A DNA stretch of 64,000 bases from an uncultured Acetatifactor sp. (GTDB lineage Bacteria; Bacillota; Clostridia; Lachnospirales; Lachnospiraceae): positions 1 through 64,000 of the forward strand of contig CAJTOJ010000017.1 in assembly GCA_910577665.1 (NCBI GenBank), read 5' to 3'. The translations under genes and the position numbers were made by a program. The notes beneath the pieces were generated by a model. The model saw only the letters and a program-made list of their open reading frames with translations. It searched no databases and was not told the origin of the DNA. Every line of letters begins with the position of its first letter. Positions within the stretch are counted from its first letter, which is position 1. Of the stretch, positions 37,560 through 46,524 are shown one piece after another.

Positions 37560-38288
37560 ATGCTTTCAGAATTGATAAAAGCCGGAGACCGGATCGAACT
37601 GCAAGCCGTGGAACATACAGAGGATGGGGAGACTGTGACCAGGAAAAAAGTGTATCAGAGCAAGGTCTGTGAGATCCTCACAGAAGATACCCTTGAGATT
37701 ACCATACCCATGGAGAAGACCAAGCTGGTGCTGCTTCCTACGGATCTGGAGTACGACATGGTGTTCTATGCGGAAAACAATAATCTCTACCAGTGCCTGG
37801 CCCGGATCATTGACAGGTATAAGAGCAATAATGTATATATGCAGGTGATGGAACTTACCAGCAACCTGCGCAGATACCAGAGACGGGAATACTACCGCTT
37901 TTCCTGTGCCCTGGAGATGGGAGCCAGGAGCCTGCAGGAGGAAGAGATCACAGCCATTGACCAGAATATGCCATATGCGCTGACCCCTGGATTACCCTTG
38001 AAACAGAGTGTTATTGTGGATATCAGCGGCGGAGGCCTGCGTTTTGTGTCTTCCCAGCGCTATGAACCGGAGAGTATCCTCTACATCAGTTACCAGCTGA
38101 TGAAAGGGGAGGAACAGAAAAAATATGAGGTTGTGGGCAAAGTGCTCAGTGCCAAGGAGCTGACGAACAAGCCCGGCGCATGGGAGCACAGGGTACAGTA
38201 TTATGATATTGATGAGGATATACGTGAAGAGATTATCAAATATATTTTTGAAGAAGAGCGGAGGGGCCGTAGAAAGGGGCGGTTATAA
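37560..38288 (+). CDS. ycgR: PilZ-domain flagellar brake protein (YcgR/FlgZ-like)
   Basis: YcgR-type proteins bind c-di-GMP and slow the motor. The N-terminal YcgR-like beta domain (about residues 1-100) is followed by a PilZ domain with the binding motifs RRYQRREYYRFSC (RxxxR) and VDISGGGLRFVSS (DxSxxG). Its 242 residues are typical. The stop overlaps the cheB start by one base. Together with the GGDEF protein at 51.5 kb it suggests c-di-GMP control of motility, which is inference. Confidence 0.88.
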   Translation: MLSELIKAGDRIELQAVEHTEDGETVTRKKVYQSKVCEILTEDTLEITIPMEKTKLVLLPTDLEYDMVFYAENNNLYQCLARIIDRYKSNNVYMQVMELTSNLRRYQRREYYRFSCALEMGARSLQEEEITAIDQNMPYALTPGLPLKQSVIVDISGGGLRFVSSQRYEPESILYISYQLMKGEEQKKYEVVGKVLSAKELTNKPGAWEHRVQYYDIDEDIREEIIKYIFEEERRGRRKGRL

Positions 38289-39370
38289 TGGCGAAAAAAA
38301 TTCTCGTAGTTGATGATTCTGCACTCATGAGAAGGGTAATCTGTGATATAATTAACAGCGATGAGAGATTTCAGGTTGCTGCCAGGGCTGTGGATGGTTT
38401 ACAGGCCTTTGACCTGTTGAGCAGGCATCAGTACGATGCAGTGGTGCTGGATGTGAACATGCCCCGGATGACGGGGCTGGAACTTCTGAAGGAACTGCGC
38501 AAGTACAAGATACCGGCCAGGGTTATGATGGCCAGCACGGATACCAGGGAAGGTGCGAAGACAACGCTGGATGCCCTGGAACTGGGTGCATTGGACTTCA
38601 TACATAAGCCGGACAATGCAGCACAGTGCCGTGAGGGATCTTTTCCGGAACATCTGCTGCGCATCCTGGATGTGGTAGCAGACAGCAGTGCTTCTGTTCT
38701 GGAAGCTGAGCCGAAGAAGAAAGAAGACAGTGCCCAGACGACTTCCAAGGTAGTGGAACTGGCCAGAAAATCCACTTCCAGAAGTGCTGGATCCAGAATT
38801 GTAGCCATCGCAAGTTCAACAGGAGGCCCAAAGGCTCTGCAGTCTGTGATCCCGAGGCTTCCGGCACAGCTGGATGCACCTGTGCTGCTGGTGCAGCATA
38901 TGCCAAAAGGCTTTACCGCTTCTCTGGCAGAGAGACTCAATGACTTAAGCGAGATCTCCGTGAAGGAGGCATGCGAGGGAGATGAGCTTCAGAAGGGAAT
39001 GGTCTATGTGTCCACCGGTGGCATGCACATGAAGGTCAAGTATACAAATGGCAGGCATGTGATCCACTATACGGACGAACCCCACAGGGAAGGTGTGAAG
39101 CCCTGTGCCAACTATATGTATGAATCCCTGGCGGAGAGCCGCTTTGACAAGGTGGTCTGTGCAGTGCTGACAGGAATGGGGGCAGACGGTACGGAAGGAA
39201 TCAAGAATCTGGAATCCTCCAAGAAGATCCATGTGATCGCACAGGATCAGGCAAGCTGTGTTGTATATGGTATGCCCAGAAGTGTGGTCAATGCCGGAAT
39301 CCCGGTCCAGGTGGTGCCGCTGGAGCAGGTTGCCCAGGAGATCATCTTGAACGTGGGAGTGAAGGCATAA
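38288..39370 (+). CDS. cheB: chemotaxis methylesterase/deamidase CheB
   Basis: CheB removes methyl groups from receptors and deamidates Gln residues when phosphorylated. The receiver domain has LVVDDSALMRRVI and the phosphoacceptor in DAVVLDVNMPRMTG. The catalytic domain contains the Ser in IASSTGGPKALQSV, the His in LVQHMPKGFTASLAERL, and the Asp in LTGMGADGTEGIKN. Its 360 residues are normal. No cheR lies nearby, so the methyltransferase must be elsewhere. Confidence 0.96.
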   Translation: MAKKILVVDDSALMRRVICDIINSDERFQVAARAVDGLQAFDLLSRHQYDAVVLDVNMPRMTGLELLKELRKYKIPARVMMASTDTREGAKTTLDALELGALDFIHKPDNAAQCREGSFPEHLLRILDVVADSSASVLEAEPKKKEDSAQTTSKVVELARKSTSRSAGSRIVAIASSTGGPKALQSVIPRLPAQLDAPVLLVQHMPKGFTASLAERLNDLSEISVKEACEGDELQKGMVYVSTGGMHMKVKYTNGRHVIHYTDEPHREGVKPCANYMYESLAESRFDKVVCAVLTGMGADGTEGIKNLESSKKIHVIAQDQASCVVYGMPRSVVNAGIPVQVVPLEQVAQEIILNVGVKA

Positions 39371-39404
39371 AGGAAAGTCTGAAAGAAGAAAGGTTGGGAT
39401 AAAC

Positions 39405-41501
39405 ATGGATGTAAGTCAATATCTTGAAATTTTCCTTGACGAGACCAAGGAGCATTTGCAAAATCTGAACACGCAGATCCTGGAGCTGGAGTCAGACCCT
39501 GAGAATATGGATACCATCAATGAAATATTCAGGGCAGCCCATTCCTTGAAAGGTATGGCCGGTACCATGGGATTCAAGCGGATGCAGAATCTGACCCATG
39601 ACATGGAGAATGTATTCTCTGAGGTGCGCACAGGCAATATCAAGGTGCAGCCGGAGATGATTGATGTGCTGTTCCAGTGTCTGGATGCACTGGAGGAATA
39701 CACAGACAATATACAGACCTCTGCAAACGAGGGAACCAATGACAATGAGATTCTGATCCGGCAGCTGAACGATATCCTGAACGGAGTCAATGGATCCAAC
39801 CAGACGGAAGAAGCGGTAGCTGTGTCCGATGCTCCTGTGGGTGGGGAAAAATGGAATGACATTGTGCTGGAAGACAGCCAGCTGGCAGTACTGAAGGAAG
39901 CGAAGAAGCAGGGCAAAAAAGTATACGGACTGAATGTGGTGGTGGAGGCGGGATGTGTCCTCAAGGCCGCCAGGGCTTTCCTGGTGTTCAAGGCGGTGGA
40001 AGAGATCGCAGAGATTGTGGTGTCCGTTCCCGTTGCACAGGAAGTGGAAGAAGAGAAATTTGACAGGGATTTCACCTTGATTGTGCTCACAGAGGCAGGT
40101 CTGGAGGATCTGGTCAAGGCTGCTGAGAGCGTATCTGAAATTGAGAAGGTGTTGGGCGGTGAGATTGACCTGGATCAGCCCAGGCCGGAGAAGAACGCCC
40201 AGAAAGCCCAGGAGCCTGTGTCTCCGAAGGAGGAGAAAGCACCCCAGACACCTGTACCTGTTCAGGAAGCAGTTAAGCCTGCGGCAGGCACGGCCCAGAA
40301 GCAGGCTCCGGCAGGGGGCAGGAAGCAGGCACCTGCAAAACCGGTGGTGAACCGGACAGTACGTGTGGATATTGAGAAACTGGATTCCCTGATGAACCTG
40401 GTCAGTGAGCTGATCATCGCCAAGAATTCCCTGGTGTCTGCTTCCAGTCAGGATCAGACCAAGATGAATGGCAGCTTCAATGAACATATCGAATACCTGG
40501 AGAGCGTGACCACCAACCTGCATGAGTCTGTGATGAAGGTGCGTATGGTGCCCATAGAGAGTGTGGTAAACAAGTTCCCCAGGATGATCCGTGACCTGTC
40601 CAAGAAGCTGAATAAGAAGATGGAACTCTATATGACAGGTGAAGAGACCGAGCTGGATCGTACCGTGGTGGACGAGATCGGAGATCCTCTCATGCACCTG
40701 CTGCGGAATTCCGCGGATCACGGACTGGAGTCGGCTGAGATACGTGCTGAACGCGGCAAGGATCCGGTGGGTTCTATTTTCCTGGATGCCTATCAGGATG
40801 GCAACAATGTGGTCATTGAAGTACGAGATGATGGAAATGGCATTGATGTGGATAAGGTGAGAGCCAAGGCCATTGAGAGAGGGACGATCACCCAGGCCCA
40901 GGCAGCGAATATGTCTGACAAGGATATCATCAATCTTCTGTTCCTGCCCAGTTTCTCCACGGCAAAGGAAGTCACGGATGTATCAGGACGAGGCGTGGGT
41001 CTGGATGTGGTAAAGTCCAAGATCGAGTCTTTAAGCGGTGAAGTGGAAGTGAAGTCCACTCTGGGTGAAGGCAGTACCTGGACCATCCGGCTCCCCCTTA
41101 CACTGGCGATCATACAGGCGCTGATGGTGGTAGTAGGGGATGAAAAATATGCCATTTCCCTGGGCTGCATCCAGATCCTGGAGGATCTCTCTCCCAGTGA
41201 TATCAAGCTGGTGCAGAACAAGGAAGTGATCCATCTGCGTGGCACTGTGATCCCGCTGATTCGTCTCAATGAGGTGCTGGACGTGGAGAGTTCCAGATCC
41301 CAGGACGATAATCTCATTGTAGTCATCGTCAAGAAGGGGGATCAGCAGGTAGGCCTGGTGGTTGATGAATTGATCGGCCAGCAGGAAATCGTGATCAAGC
41401 CTTTGGGTAAATATATGAAACAATGTAAGTTTATCAGCGGCGCAACGATTCTGGGAGACGGCGAGATCGCCTTGATTCTGGATACCAATGCTTTAATCTA
41501 G
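39405..41501 (+). CDS. cheA: chemotaxis histidine kinase CheA
   Basis: CheA is the receptor-coupled kinase of chemotaxis. P1 contains the phosphorylated His in FRAAHSLKGMAGTMGF; a P2-like domain spans about residues 150-260, followed by a Pro/Ala/Lys-rich linker; P3 dimerisation begins VRVDIEKLDSLMNLVSELII; P4 kinase has ETELDRTVVDEIGDPLMHLL, VRDDGNGIDVDKV and DVSGRGVGLDVVKSKIESL; P5 is the CheW-like end. Its 698 residues fit the family. Confidence 0.97.
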   Translation: MDVSQYLEIFLDETKEHLQNLNTQILELESDPENMDTINEIFRAAHSLKGMAGTMGFKRMQNLTHDMENVFSEVRTGNIKVQPEMIDVLFQCLDALEEYTDNIQTSANEGTNDNEILIRQLNDILNGVNGSNQTEEAVAVSDAPVGGEKWNDIVLEDSQLAVLKEAKKQGKKVYGLNVVVEAGCVLKAARAFLVFKAVEEIAEIVVSVPVAQEVEEEKFDRDFTLIVLTEAGLEDLVKAAESVSEIEKVLGGEIDLDQPRPEKNAQKAQEPVSPKEEKAPQTPVPVQEAVKPAAGTAQKQAPAGGRKQAPAKPVVNRTVRVDIEKLDSLMNLVSELIIAKNSLVSASSQDQTKMNGSFNEHIEYLESVTTNLHESVMKVRMVPIESVVNKFPRMIRDLSKKLNKKMELYMTGEETELDRTVVDEIGDPLMHLLRNSADHGLESAEIRAERGKDPVGSIFLDAYQDGNNVVIEVRDDGNGIDVDKVRAKAIERGTITQAQAANMSDKDIINLLFLPSFSTAKEVTDVSGRGVGLDVVKSKIESLSGEVEVKSTLGEGSTWTIRLPLTLAIIQALMVVVGDEKYAISLGCIQILEDLSPSDIKLVQNKEVIHLRGTVIPLIRLNEVLDVESSRSQDDNLIVVIVKKGDQQVGLVVDELIGQQEIVIKPLGKYMKQCKFISGATILGDGEIALILDTNALI

Positions 41502-41519
41502 GGAGGAGAGCGGACGTAT

Positions 41520-42011
41520 ATGATGGAGCTGAATACAACAAACCAGGTGGATGTCCTGGAAGATGAACGCAAAAAAGTGTATGAGACGATCCAGTATATT
41601 GTGATCCGTCTGGGGGATGAGCAGTACGGCATTGATATACGCAATATTGACAATATTGTGAGAATGCAGCATATTACCCGTGTGCCCAAGATGCCTGCCT
41701 ATTTAAAAGGGGTGATCAATATGCGTGGGGAAGTGATTCCTGTCATGAGCATGCGGCTGATGATGAACCTGGCAGAGGACGAAGTCACTAAGACTACCCG
41801 GATCATTGTACTAAAGCTGGAACAAGAAGGCAATGTAGGCTTTATCGTGGATGAGGTGAAGGAAGTGGTAAGCCTGTCTGTGAATAATATCGAAAAAGTG
41901 AACAATAATTCTAAAGATGAGAAAACGGATCTGATCAGTGCAGTGGGAAAGCATAATGGAGAATTGATTTCCCTGGTTGATTTAAGCGCCATCAATTTTG
42001 AGGACAATTGA
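41520..42011 (+). CDS. cheW: chemotaxis adaptor CheW
   Basis: CheW links receptors to CheA. The single CheW domain is complete: QYIVIRLGDEQYGIDIRNID, VPKMPAYLKGVINMRGEVIP, and VGFIVDEVKEVVSLSVNNIE. Its 163 residues are typical. Two ATG codons (41520 and 41523) are possible starts; GGGAGGAG lies 10 bases before the first. Confidence 0.95.
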   Translation: MMELNTTNQVDVLEDERKKVYETIQYIVIRLGDEQYGIDIRNIDNIVRMQHITRVPKMPAYLKGVINMRGEVIPVMSMRLMMNLAEDEVTKTTRIIVLKLEQEGNVGFIVDEVKEVVSLSVNNIEKVNNNSKDEKTDLISAVGKHNGELISLVDLSAINFEDN

Positions 42012-42034
42012 CAGCCCGGAAGGAGAGGTGTCCT

Positions 42035-42658
42035 ATGGGAGAAATGAGCGTAGAGCATGTTTCTGAGAATTATTATGATGTCTTAAAAGAGCTTGGCAAT
42101 ATCGGGGCGGGGAATGCCATGACCGCGCTGTCACAGATGTTACAGTGCAAGATTGACATGCAGGTACCCCAGGTCAAGTTGCTGGAATTTTCGAGAGTAG
42201 GGGAAATTGTAGGCGGTGAAGAGCAGATCCTGGCCAGTGTATTTCTGGGAGTAAGTGGGGATATTTCCGGGAGTATGATGTTTATGGTGGATGAGGGCAG
42301 CGCACGTCATCTGATCCAGAAGATGACCATGGGGATGCTGCCACCGGGAAGTGAATTTGAGCCCATGGGATTGTCAGCCCTACAGGAGGTTGGCAATATT
42401 ATCACAGGGGCTTATCTGAATTCTCTTTCTTCCATGACAAATCTGACCATTGTACCTACGCCACCAGCAGTGTCTATAGATATGGCAGGTGCTATACTCA
42501 GCGTGCCAGCGATTCAGTTTGGCATATATGGTGACAAGATTCTGCTGATCCAGTCACAGTTCCGCGATGACATAGAGCTGGACGGATATTTCGTCCTGGT
42601 TCCCGATCTGGAATCCTACGCTAAAATTCTGACAGCGCTGGGGCTGCCTGTCCTATAA
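42035..42658 (+). CDS. cheC: CheY-P phosphatase CheC
   Basis: CheC dephosphorylates CheY-P and works with CheD in the adaptation loop. Both phosphatase helices are present: LKELGNIGAGNAMTALSQML and LSALQEVGNIITGAYLNSL. I start at ATG 42035, with GAAGGAGAGG upstream; the frame is open to TTG 42008 inside cheW, which has no ribosome-binding site. The result is 207 residues, the usual length. Confidence 0.95.
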   Translation: MGEMSVEHVSENYYDVLKELGNIGAGNAMTALSQMLQCKIDMQVPQVKLLEFSRVGEIVGGEEQILASVFLGVSGDISGSMMFMVDEGSARHLIQKMTMGMLPPGSEFEPMGLSALQEVGNIITGAYLNSLSSMTNLTIVPTPPAVSIDMAGAILSVPAIQFGIYGDKILLIQSQFRDDIELDGYFVLVPDLESYAKILTALGLPVL

Positions 42659-42707
42659 TGGTTGTTGTAGTGGAAAAGACTGGTGTGAAGGATATGGGAA
42701 ACGACTC

Positions 42708-43202
42708 ATGAGTGAGATAATCAAAGTGGGAATGGCAGACTTGAAGACATGTGTAAGCCCCAACGGGGTAACGACCCTGGGGCTTGGTTCCTGTGTGGGG
42801 ATTGCAGTAAGGGATCCTTCCACGAAGATTGGTGGACTGGCGCATATTATGCTGCCAGATAGTACTGCCATCAAGAATGGACAGCAAAATATAGCAAAAT
42901 TTGCGGATACCGGGATTGTGGAATTAGTCAGGCAGATGGAAAAACTGGGAGCCAGGCGTAGCCGTATGGTTGCCAAGATTGCGGGGGGAGCTACCATGTT
43001 TACATTCCAGGGCAATGTCTCCTCCACAGTGGGCCAGGTGGGATTGCGGAATGTGGATGCCACCAAGGCAAAACTGCGGGAACTGTCCATTCCAATACTG
43101 GCTGAGGACACAGGGAAGAACTATGGTAGGACCGTTATATTTTACCCGGAGACAGGGGATTTCCACATACGTGCTGTAGGAAAGCCCGAGACGATTATTT
43201 AA
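42708..43202 (+). CDS. cheD: receptor glutamine deamidase CheD
   Basis: CheD deamidates chemoreceptors and binds CheC. The active-site Cys is in LGLGSCVGIAVRD and the His in GGLAHIMLPDS; the substrate-loop Thr/Gly motif is AKIAGGATMFTFQGN. Its 164 residues fit. It follows cheC by 49 bases with GATATGGGAAACG upstream, a poor ribosome-binding site, which may mean low expression relative to cheC. Confidence 0.95.
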   Translation: MSEIIKVGMADLKTCVSPNGVTTLGLGSCVGIAVRDPSTKIGGLAHIMLPDSTAIKNGQQNIAKFADTGIVELVRQMEKLGARRSRMVAKIAGGATMFTFQGNVSSTVGQVGLRNVDATKAKLRELSIPILAEDTGKNYGRTVIFYPETGDFHIRAVGKPETII

Positions 43203-43222
43203 AAGGGGAAAGGTTTCGGAAC

Positions 43223-43510
43223 ATGAACAGGAAAAATATGCCCTTGATCCTGATGTTGACGGCCGGGGTTATCACATGTATCATTACCTATGTGCAGGGA
43301 TATTCTGTGCTTGCGAAGCTCACATCCCTGCTAATTGTCCTACTTGTCTTCTGGTTTCTGGGCAGTGTGCTGAAATGGACATTGGATTTTTTTGATGCGC
43401 AGAACGAGGAGAAGCAAAAAGAAGACGGGGAAGTGATCGAGAAAGAGATAGAAACCTCCCCGGAGGAACAGGAGGCGCACACAAAAGAGGAGGCGTCTGA
43501 AGAAGGATAG
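43223..43510 (+). CDS. small membrane protein between cheD and fliA
   Basis: A 95-residue product I cannot assign to a family. It has two predicted membrane segments (MPLILMLTAGVITCIITYVQ and AKLTSLLIVLLVFWFLGSVL) and a strongly acidic cytoplasmic tail of about 38 residues (EEKQKEDGEVIEKEIET and onward). AAAAGGGGAAAGG lies upstream. Its place inside the fla/che cluster suggests a motility-linked role, but nothing in the sequence shows which. Confidence 0.7.
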   Translation: MNRKNMPLILMLTAGVITCIITYVQGYSVLAKLTSLLIVLLVFWFLGSVLKWTLDFFDAQNEEKQKEDGEVIEKEIETSPEEQEAHTKEEASEEG

Positions 43511-43512
43511 AT

Positions 43513-43623
43513 GTTGCTGTTCACGTGGCCGTGCCGCCAGGTGCTTTCACGCGCATTTGCGTGACAAACTTAAGACTGCACATGCATCATGTTGCTGCGA
43601 GCGGCGCAGCGGTGAACAGTAAC
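43513..43623. repeat. dispersed non-coding element, copy 2
   Basis: The 111-bp element runs from GTTGCTGTTCAC to GTGAACAGTAAC, an 11/12-matched inverted repeat. Inside, CTTTCACGCGCATTTGCGTG followed by ACAAAC matches copy 1 at 8519-8545. It separates the cheD-linked gene from fliA; the remaining 140 bases up to fliA show no ORF and only a weak promoter candidate (TTGCGA and TATAGT, 15-base spacer). Confidence 0.65.
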
Positions 43624-43763
43624 GGATAAGGATATCCGGATATTTCCAGACTCCCATGCGAATAGTAGTACCGGCTTGAATAAAACAGGATGCGGTATTG
43701 CGATGGTGATGGGATTTTTATAGTAAAAACAGGATAATGAAGATGGGAAAGGAGCGGGGTTTC

Positions 43764-44537
43764 ATGGATGAGACGGGAAGAAGAAAACTGCTTGAGGAGT
43801 ATGCCAGAACCAGATCATCGGAAGCCAGAGAGAAGATTATATTAGAGTACGCTCCTCTCGTTAAGGTAGTAGCAGGAAGACTCGGCATGTATCTGGGATA
43901 CAATGTGGAGTATGAAGATCTGGTGAGCTATGGGATCTTTGGATTGATTGATGCCATAGACAAATTTGACCATATGAAGGAGGTTAAGTTTGAGACATAT
44001 GCCAGCCTGCGTATCCGCGGGGCCATTCTGGACCAGATCCGGAAGATGGACTGGATCCCCAGGACAATCAGGCAGAAGCAGAAAAAGATTGAGGCTGTCA
44101 TGCGCCAGATTGAACAGAGTACTGGACATGGGGCTACCGATGAAGAAATTGCAAGGGGACTTGGGATCTCTGATGCAGAATATCTTGACTGGCAGTCCCA
44201 GATGAAGATCACTGGTCTCGTATCCCTCAATGAATATATGGAACAGGGCAGCGATGTTCCACGGGATTATGGGGATCACACCACATCCACCTTTGAGGCA
44301 CCTGAGGAGAAGGTGGAGAAGGAGGAACTGGCAAAGGTTTTGGGGGAAGCGTTATTGCTTCTCACGGAAAAAGAGCAGAAAGTAATTACGCTATATTACT
44401 ATGAAGAGTTAACTCTGAAAGAGATCAGCAATATTCTGGGGGTATCTGAATCCAGAGTATCCCAGCTCCACACCAGGGCCTTGCAGAAAATGCGGGGAAA
44501 GATGGGCAGCTACATGGGATTTTTGTCGGATACCTGA
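43764..44537 (+). CDS. fliA: flagellar sigma factor FliA/SigD (WhiG family)
   Basis: Sigma-28-type factor for late flagellar and chemotaxis genes. Region 2 is LVSYGIFGLIDAIDKFDHMK and KFETYASLRIRGAILDQIRK; region 3 is DWIPRTIRQKQKKIEAVMRQ; region 4 is LTEKEQKVITLYYYEELTLK then ISNILGVSESRVSQLHTRAL. I start at ATG 43764, twelve bases after AAAGGAG, giving 257 residues; upstream ATG 43743 overlaps that site. No flgM gene for its anti-sigma factor is in the window. Confidence 0.95.
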   Translation: MDETGRRKLLEEYARTRSSEAREKIILEYAPLVKVVAGRLGMYLGYNVEYEDLVSYGIFGLIDAIDKFDHMKEVKFETYASLRIRGAILDQIRKMDWIPRTIRQKQKKIEAVMRQIEQSTGHGATDEEIARGLGISDAEYLDWQSQMKITGLVSLNEYMEQGSDVPRDYGDHTTSTFEAPEEKVEKEELAKVLGEALLLLTEKEQKVITLYYYEELTLKEISNILGVSESRVSQLHTRALQKMRGKMGSYMGFLSDT

Positions 44538-44578
44538 GGAATCTTTGGAAGCCGCAGGCGGGAAGGAGGATATGGGGT

Positions 44579-44887
44579 ATGGCATTTGGATCCATAGAAC
44601 TGACAACCGTATCAAGGGCACAGGATTATTCTGCCATAAAACACAATGAGGACAGCAAACCCATGGTGGATCAGAGTGTCATCGGCCAGGAAGTGCTGAA
44701 GAACACCCAGCAGCGTATCCGGGAGGTCCACAAGAGTGACAATGCAGACTGGTATGAGAAGAAGCCGGATGCAAAAGAGAAGGGGAATGGGACTTACGCG
44801 GGAGATGGCGGGAAGAGACGCAGGAAACCGCAGCAAAAGGAACAGGTGGTAGTGAAGGGCCAGGGTGGCTTTGATATGAAAATATGA
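44579..44887 (+). CDS. hypothetical protein after fliA
   Basis: A 102-residue hydrophilic protein with no signal peptide or membrane segment. It has ELTTVSRAQDYSAIKHNEDS near the start, a helical middle (VIGQEVLKNTQQRIREVHKS) and a basic tail (GKRRRKPQQKEQ). Small proteins of this kind often sit here in clostridial motility clusters, but I do not know a function. GGAAGGAGGATATGGGGT precedes the ATG. Confidence 0.7.
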   Translation: MAFGSIELTTVSRAQDYSAIKHNEDSKPMVDQSVIGQEVLKNTQQRIREVHKSDNADWYEKKPDAKEKGNGTYAGDGGKRRRKPQQKEQVVVKGQGGFDMKI

Positions 44888-44942
44888 CAGAGGGATTATT
44901 GTACCCTGCTGGTAAAAATACAGGATTGGGAACGGGAAGAAG

Positions 44943-45677
44943 ATGGTCATGACAGAAATCATCCTGCTTATAGCGGGAGGTATCATATTTATATTGAGTT
45001 TTCTGATTCCTGGAAAGGGAGAAGGAACCCGGCTGTCCGATGAGGCAGTCAGGGAACAGGCAAGGATCTTGATGGAACAGGAACTGGATGCTGTCCGGGG
45101 ACAGGTGGATGAGGTGGCTGAGGAAGCAGTTTCTGGTGCCATGGAGAAGACAGAGCGTACCCTGGAGCGCCTCTCCAATGAGAAGATCATGGCTGTGAAC
45201 GAGTATTCTGACACAGTGCTGGCCCAGATACACAAGGATCATGAGGAAGCTATGTTCCTCTATGACATGCTGAATAACAAGCAGGTGAGCTTGAAAAATA
45301 TGATGGCAGAGCTGAACCAAACCGTAAAGGCGGCAGAAGAAGTCATAGGGAACTTGCAGAAATGGACGGCGGGGGGAGAAGACGAGGCATTAGAGAAGAC
45401 GATTGCAGACACTCTGGCTGATGTGGGCAGGGAAGTGCTGGAAGGACAGGTTACAGGAATAACTACTGAGACACCGTTTGCAGAGGCACCTGCCCGGGAA
45501 GAGGCAAAGGAACCGCTGTCACGGGAAGATGCCGGGGGAGAGAACTACAAAGAGAACTATAACGAGGAGATCCTGGCTTTATACAGGCAGGGGAAATCTG
45601 AGGTGGCCATTGCCAGGGAGCTGGGCCTGGGAGTGGGGGTGGTACAGTTGGTGTGCAATCTGTACAAGGAGCGCTGA
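44943..45677 (+). CDS. SwrB/YlxL-like (DUF6115-type) membrane-anchored coiled-coil protein
   Basis: Layout matches B. subtilis SwrB, which activates the export gate and lies at the same position between sigD and rpsB: an N-terminal anchor (EIILLIAGGIIFILSFLIPG), a long coiled coil (about residues 35-130), a variable linker, and a C-terminal helix-turn-helix-like end, NEEILALYRQGKSEVAIARE then LGLGVGVVQLVCNLYKER. The gene starts at ATG 44943; a second in-frame ATG lies at 44949. The SwrB assignment rests on layout, the C-terminal motif and synteny. Confidence 0.75.
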   Translation: MVMTEIILLIAGGIIFILSFLIPGKGEGTRLSDEAVREQARILMEQELDAVRGQVDEVAEEAVSGAMEKTERTLERLSNEKIMAVNEYSDTVLAQIHKDHEEAMFLYDMLNNKQVSLKNMMAELNQTVKAAEEVIGNLQKWTAGGEDEALEKTIADTLADVGREVLEGQVTGITTETPFAEAPAREEAKEPLSREDAGGENYKENYNEEILALYRQGKSEVAIARELGLGVGVVQLVCNLYKER

Positions 45678-45687
45678 AGGAGTTGTG

Positions 45688-46308
45688 ATGAAATTACGAT
45701 ATTATTGTCGCGGACTGGGTATCGGCATGGTGGTCACGGCCCTGGTCATGGGAATCGCAACCAAGGAGGGACTTCCTCTGACGGATGCGGAGATCAAGGC
45801 GAAGGCCCTGGCCCTGGGCATGGTGGAAGAAGATTCCATCCGGCTGTCGGACATACAGACTTTGGGAGAACAGGAACCTGGCGGAGAGACTATGGGGGAT
45901 GCAGGACTTTCCGGTGAAACACCTAAGGGCGCCGGGGAAACTCCAGAGGATACTGGTGAATTGCCAGAGGACACCGGCGGATCATCGGAGAGCGCTGGCC
46001 ATCCGTTGGAAGATTCCAGCGAGGCACTGGAAGGTGATAAGTCCTCTGCGGAAACAGAGGACTCTTCTCAGGACATTTCAGGGCAGGCAGACCCGGAGAC
46101 CATCACAATTACGGTGGAACCGGGTACAGGCTCCTATAAAGTCTGTGAGCAGCTTGAGGAAGCAGGACTGGTGGAGGATGCCTGGGAATTTGACAAATAT
46201 GTTATTGACAATGACTGTTCCAAGAAGATACACGCCGGAACCCATCGCATCCCGGTAGGAGCCGGGTGGGAAGAGATTCTGGGAATCCTTACAAAAACAG
46301 GAAATTAA
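45688..46308 (+). CDS. membrane-anchored protein with MltG/YceG-like LysM-type end
   Basis: The 206-residue product has an N-terminal membrane anchor (GLGIGMVVTALVMGIA), a long Glu/Pro/Gly/Ser low-complexity stretch with ETPKGAGETPEDTGELPEDT repeats, and a C-terminal domain (ITVEPGTGSYKVCEQLEEAG and IHAGTHRIPVGAGWEEIL) resembling the small LysM-like module at the start of MltG lytic transglycosylases. The catalytic domain of MltG is absent, so it is not expected to cut peptidoglycan. I start at ATG 45688, with AAGGAG upstream; the frame is open further back inside the preceding gene. Confidence 0.7.
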   Translation: MKLRYYCRGLGIGMVVTALVMGIATKEGLPLTDAEIKAKALALGMVEEDSIRLSDIQTLGEQEPGGETMGDAGLSGETPKGAGETPEDTGELPEDTGGSSESAGHPLEDSSEALEGDKSSAETEDSSQDISGQADPETITITVEPGTGSYKVCEQLEEAGLVEDAWEFDKYVIDNDCSKKIHAGTHRIPVGAGWEEILGILTKTGN

Positions 46309-46311
46309 GCG

Positions 46312-46340
46312 AAAATCCCCTTGCCAGAAGAGGGATTTTT
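46312..46340 (+). terminator. intrinsic terminator at end of the fla/che locus
   Basis: AAAATCCC pairs with GGGATTTT across a 12-base loop, followed by T. It overlaps the rpsB promoter, whose -35 box lies in the loop. Confidence 0.75.
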
Positions 46341-46350
46341 GTGTTATAAT
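46321..46350 (+). promoter_or_regulatory. SigA-type promoter of rpsB-tsf
   Basis: TTGCCA at 46321 and perfect TATAAT at 46345 with an 18-base spacer. The predicted leader before rpsB is about 170 bases and GC-rich, room for a ribosomal-protein autoregulatory fold, though I cannot match a known S2 leader motif. Confidence 0.7.
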
Positions 46351-46524
46351 GCGTTCGTTGTGATAAAAAACACGCATTTCGGTCCGGCGATGGTGCTTTC
46401 AGACAGGAAAAGTAGTCGCAGGAATCGGCCGGGGATTGACGCAGACCCGGGCGCCAGGCAGATGTTCTTTTATGGATGGTCTGGAAGGAATAGCGGAAGT
46501 ATTTAACCAGATGGAGGTAAGAAA

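Noticed and set aside
42750..42790. Hairpin AAGCCCCA/TGGGGCTT inside cheD
   Set aside because: It falls within conserved codons for the CheD active-site region and has no T-run, so it is better explained by protein constraint.
43624..43763. SigD-type promoter (TAAA, GCCGATAA) ahead of fliA
   Set aside because: I found no match to the consensus; only a weak housekeeping-like pair with a 15-base spacer.
45478..45687. Extension of the MltG-like gene upstream to 45478
   Set aside because: The extended frame lies inside the SwrB-like gene and yields Arg-rich shadow sequence; ATG 45688 has its own ribosome-binding site and starts a membrane anchor.
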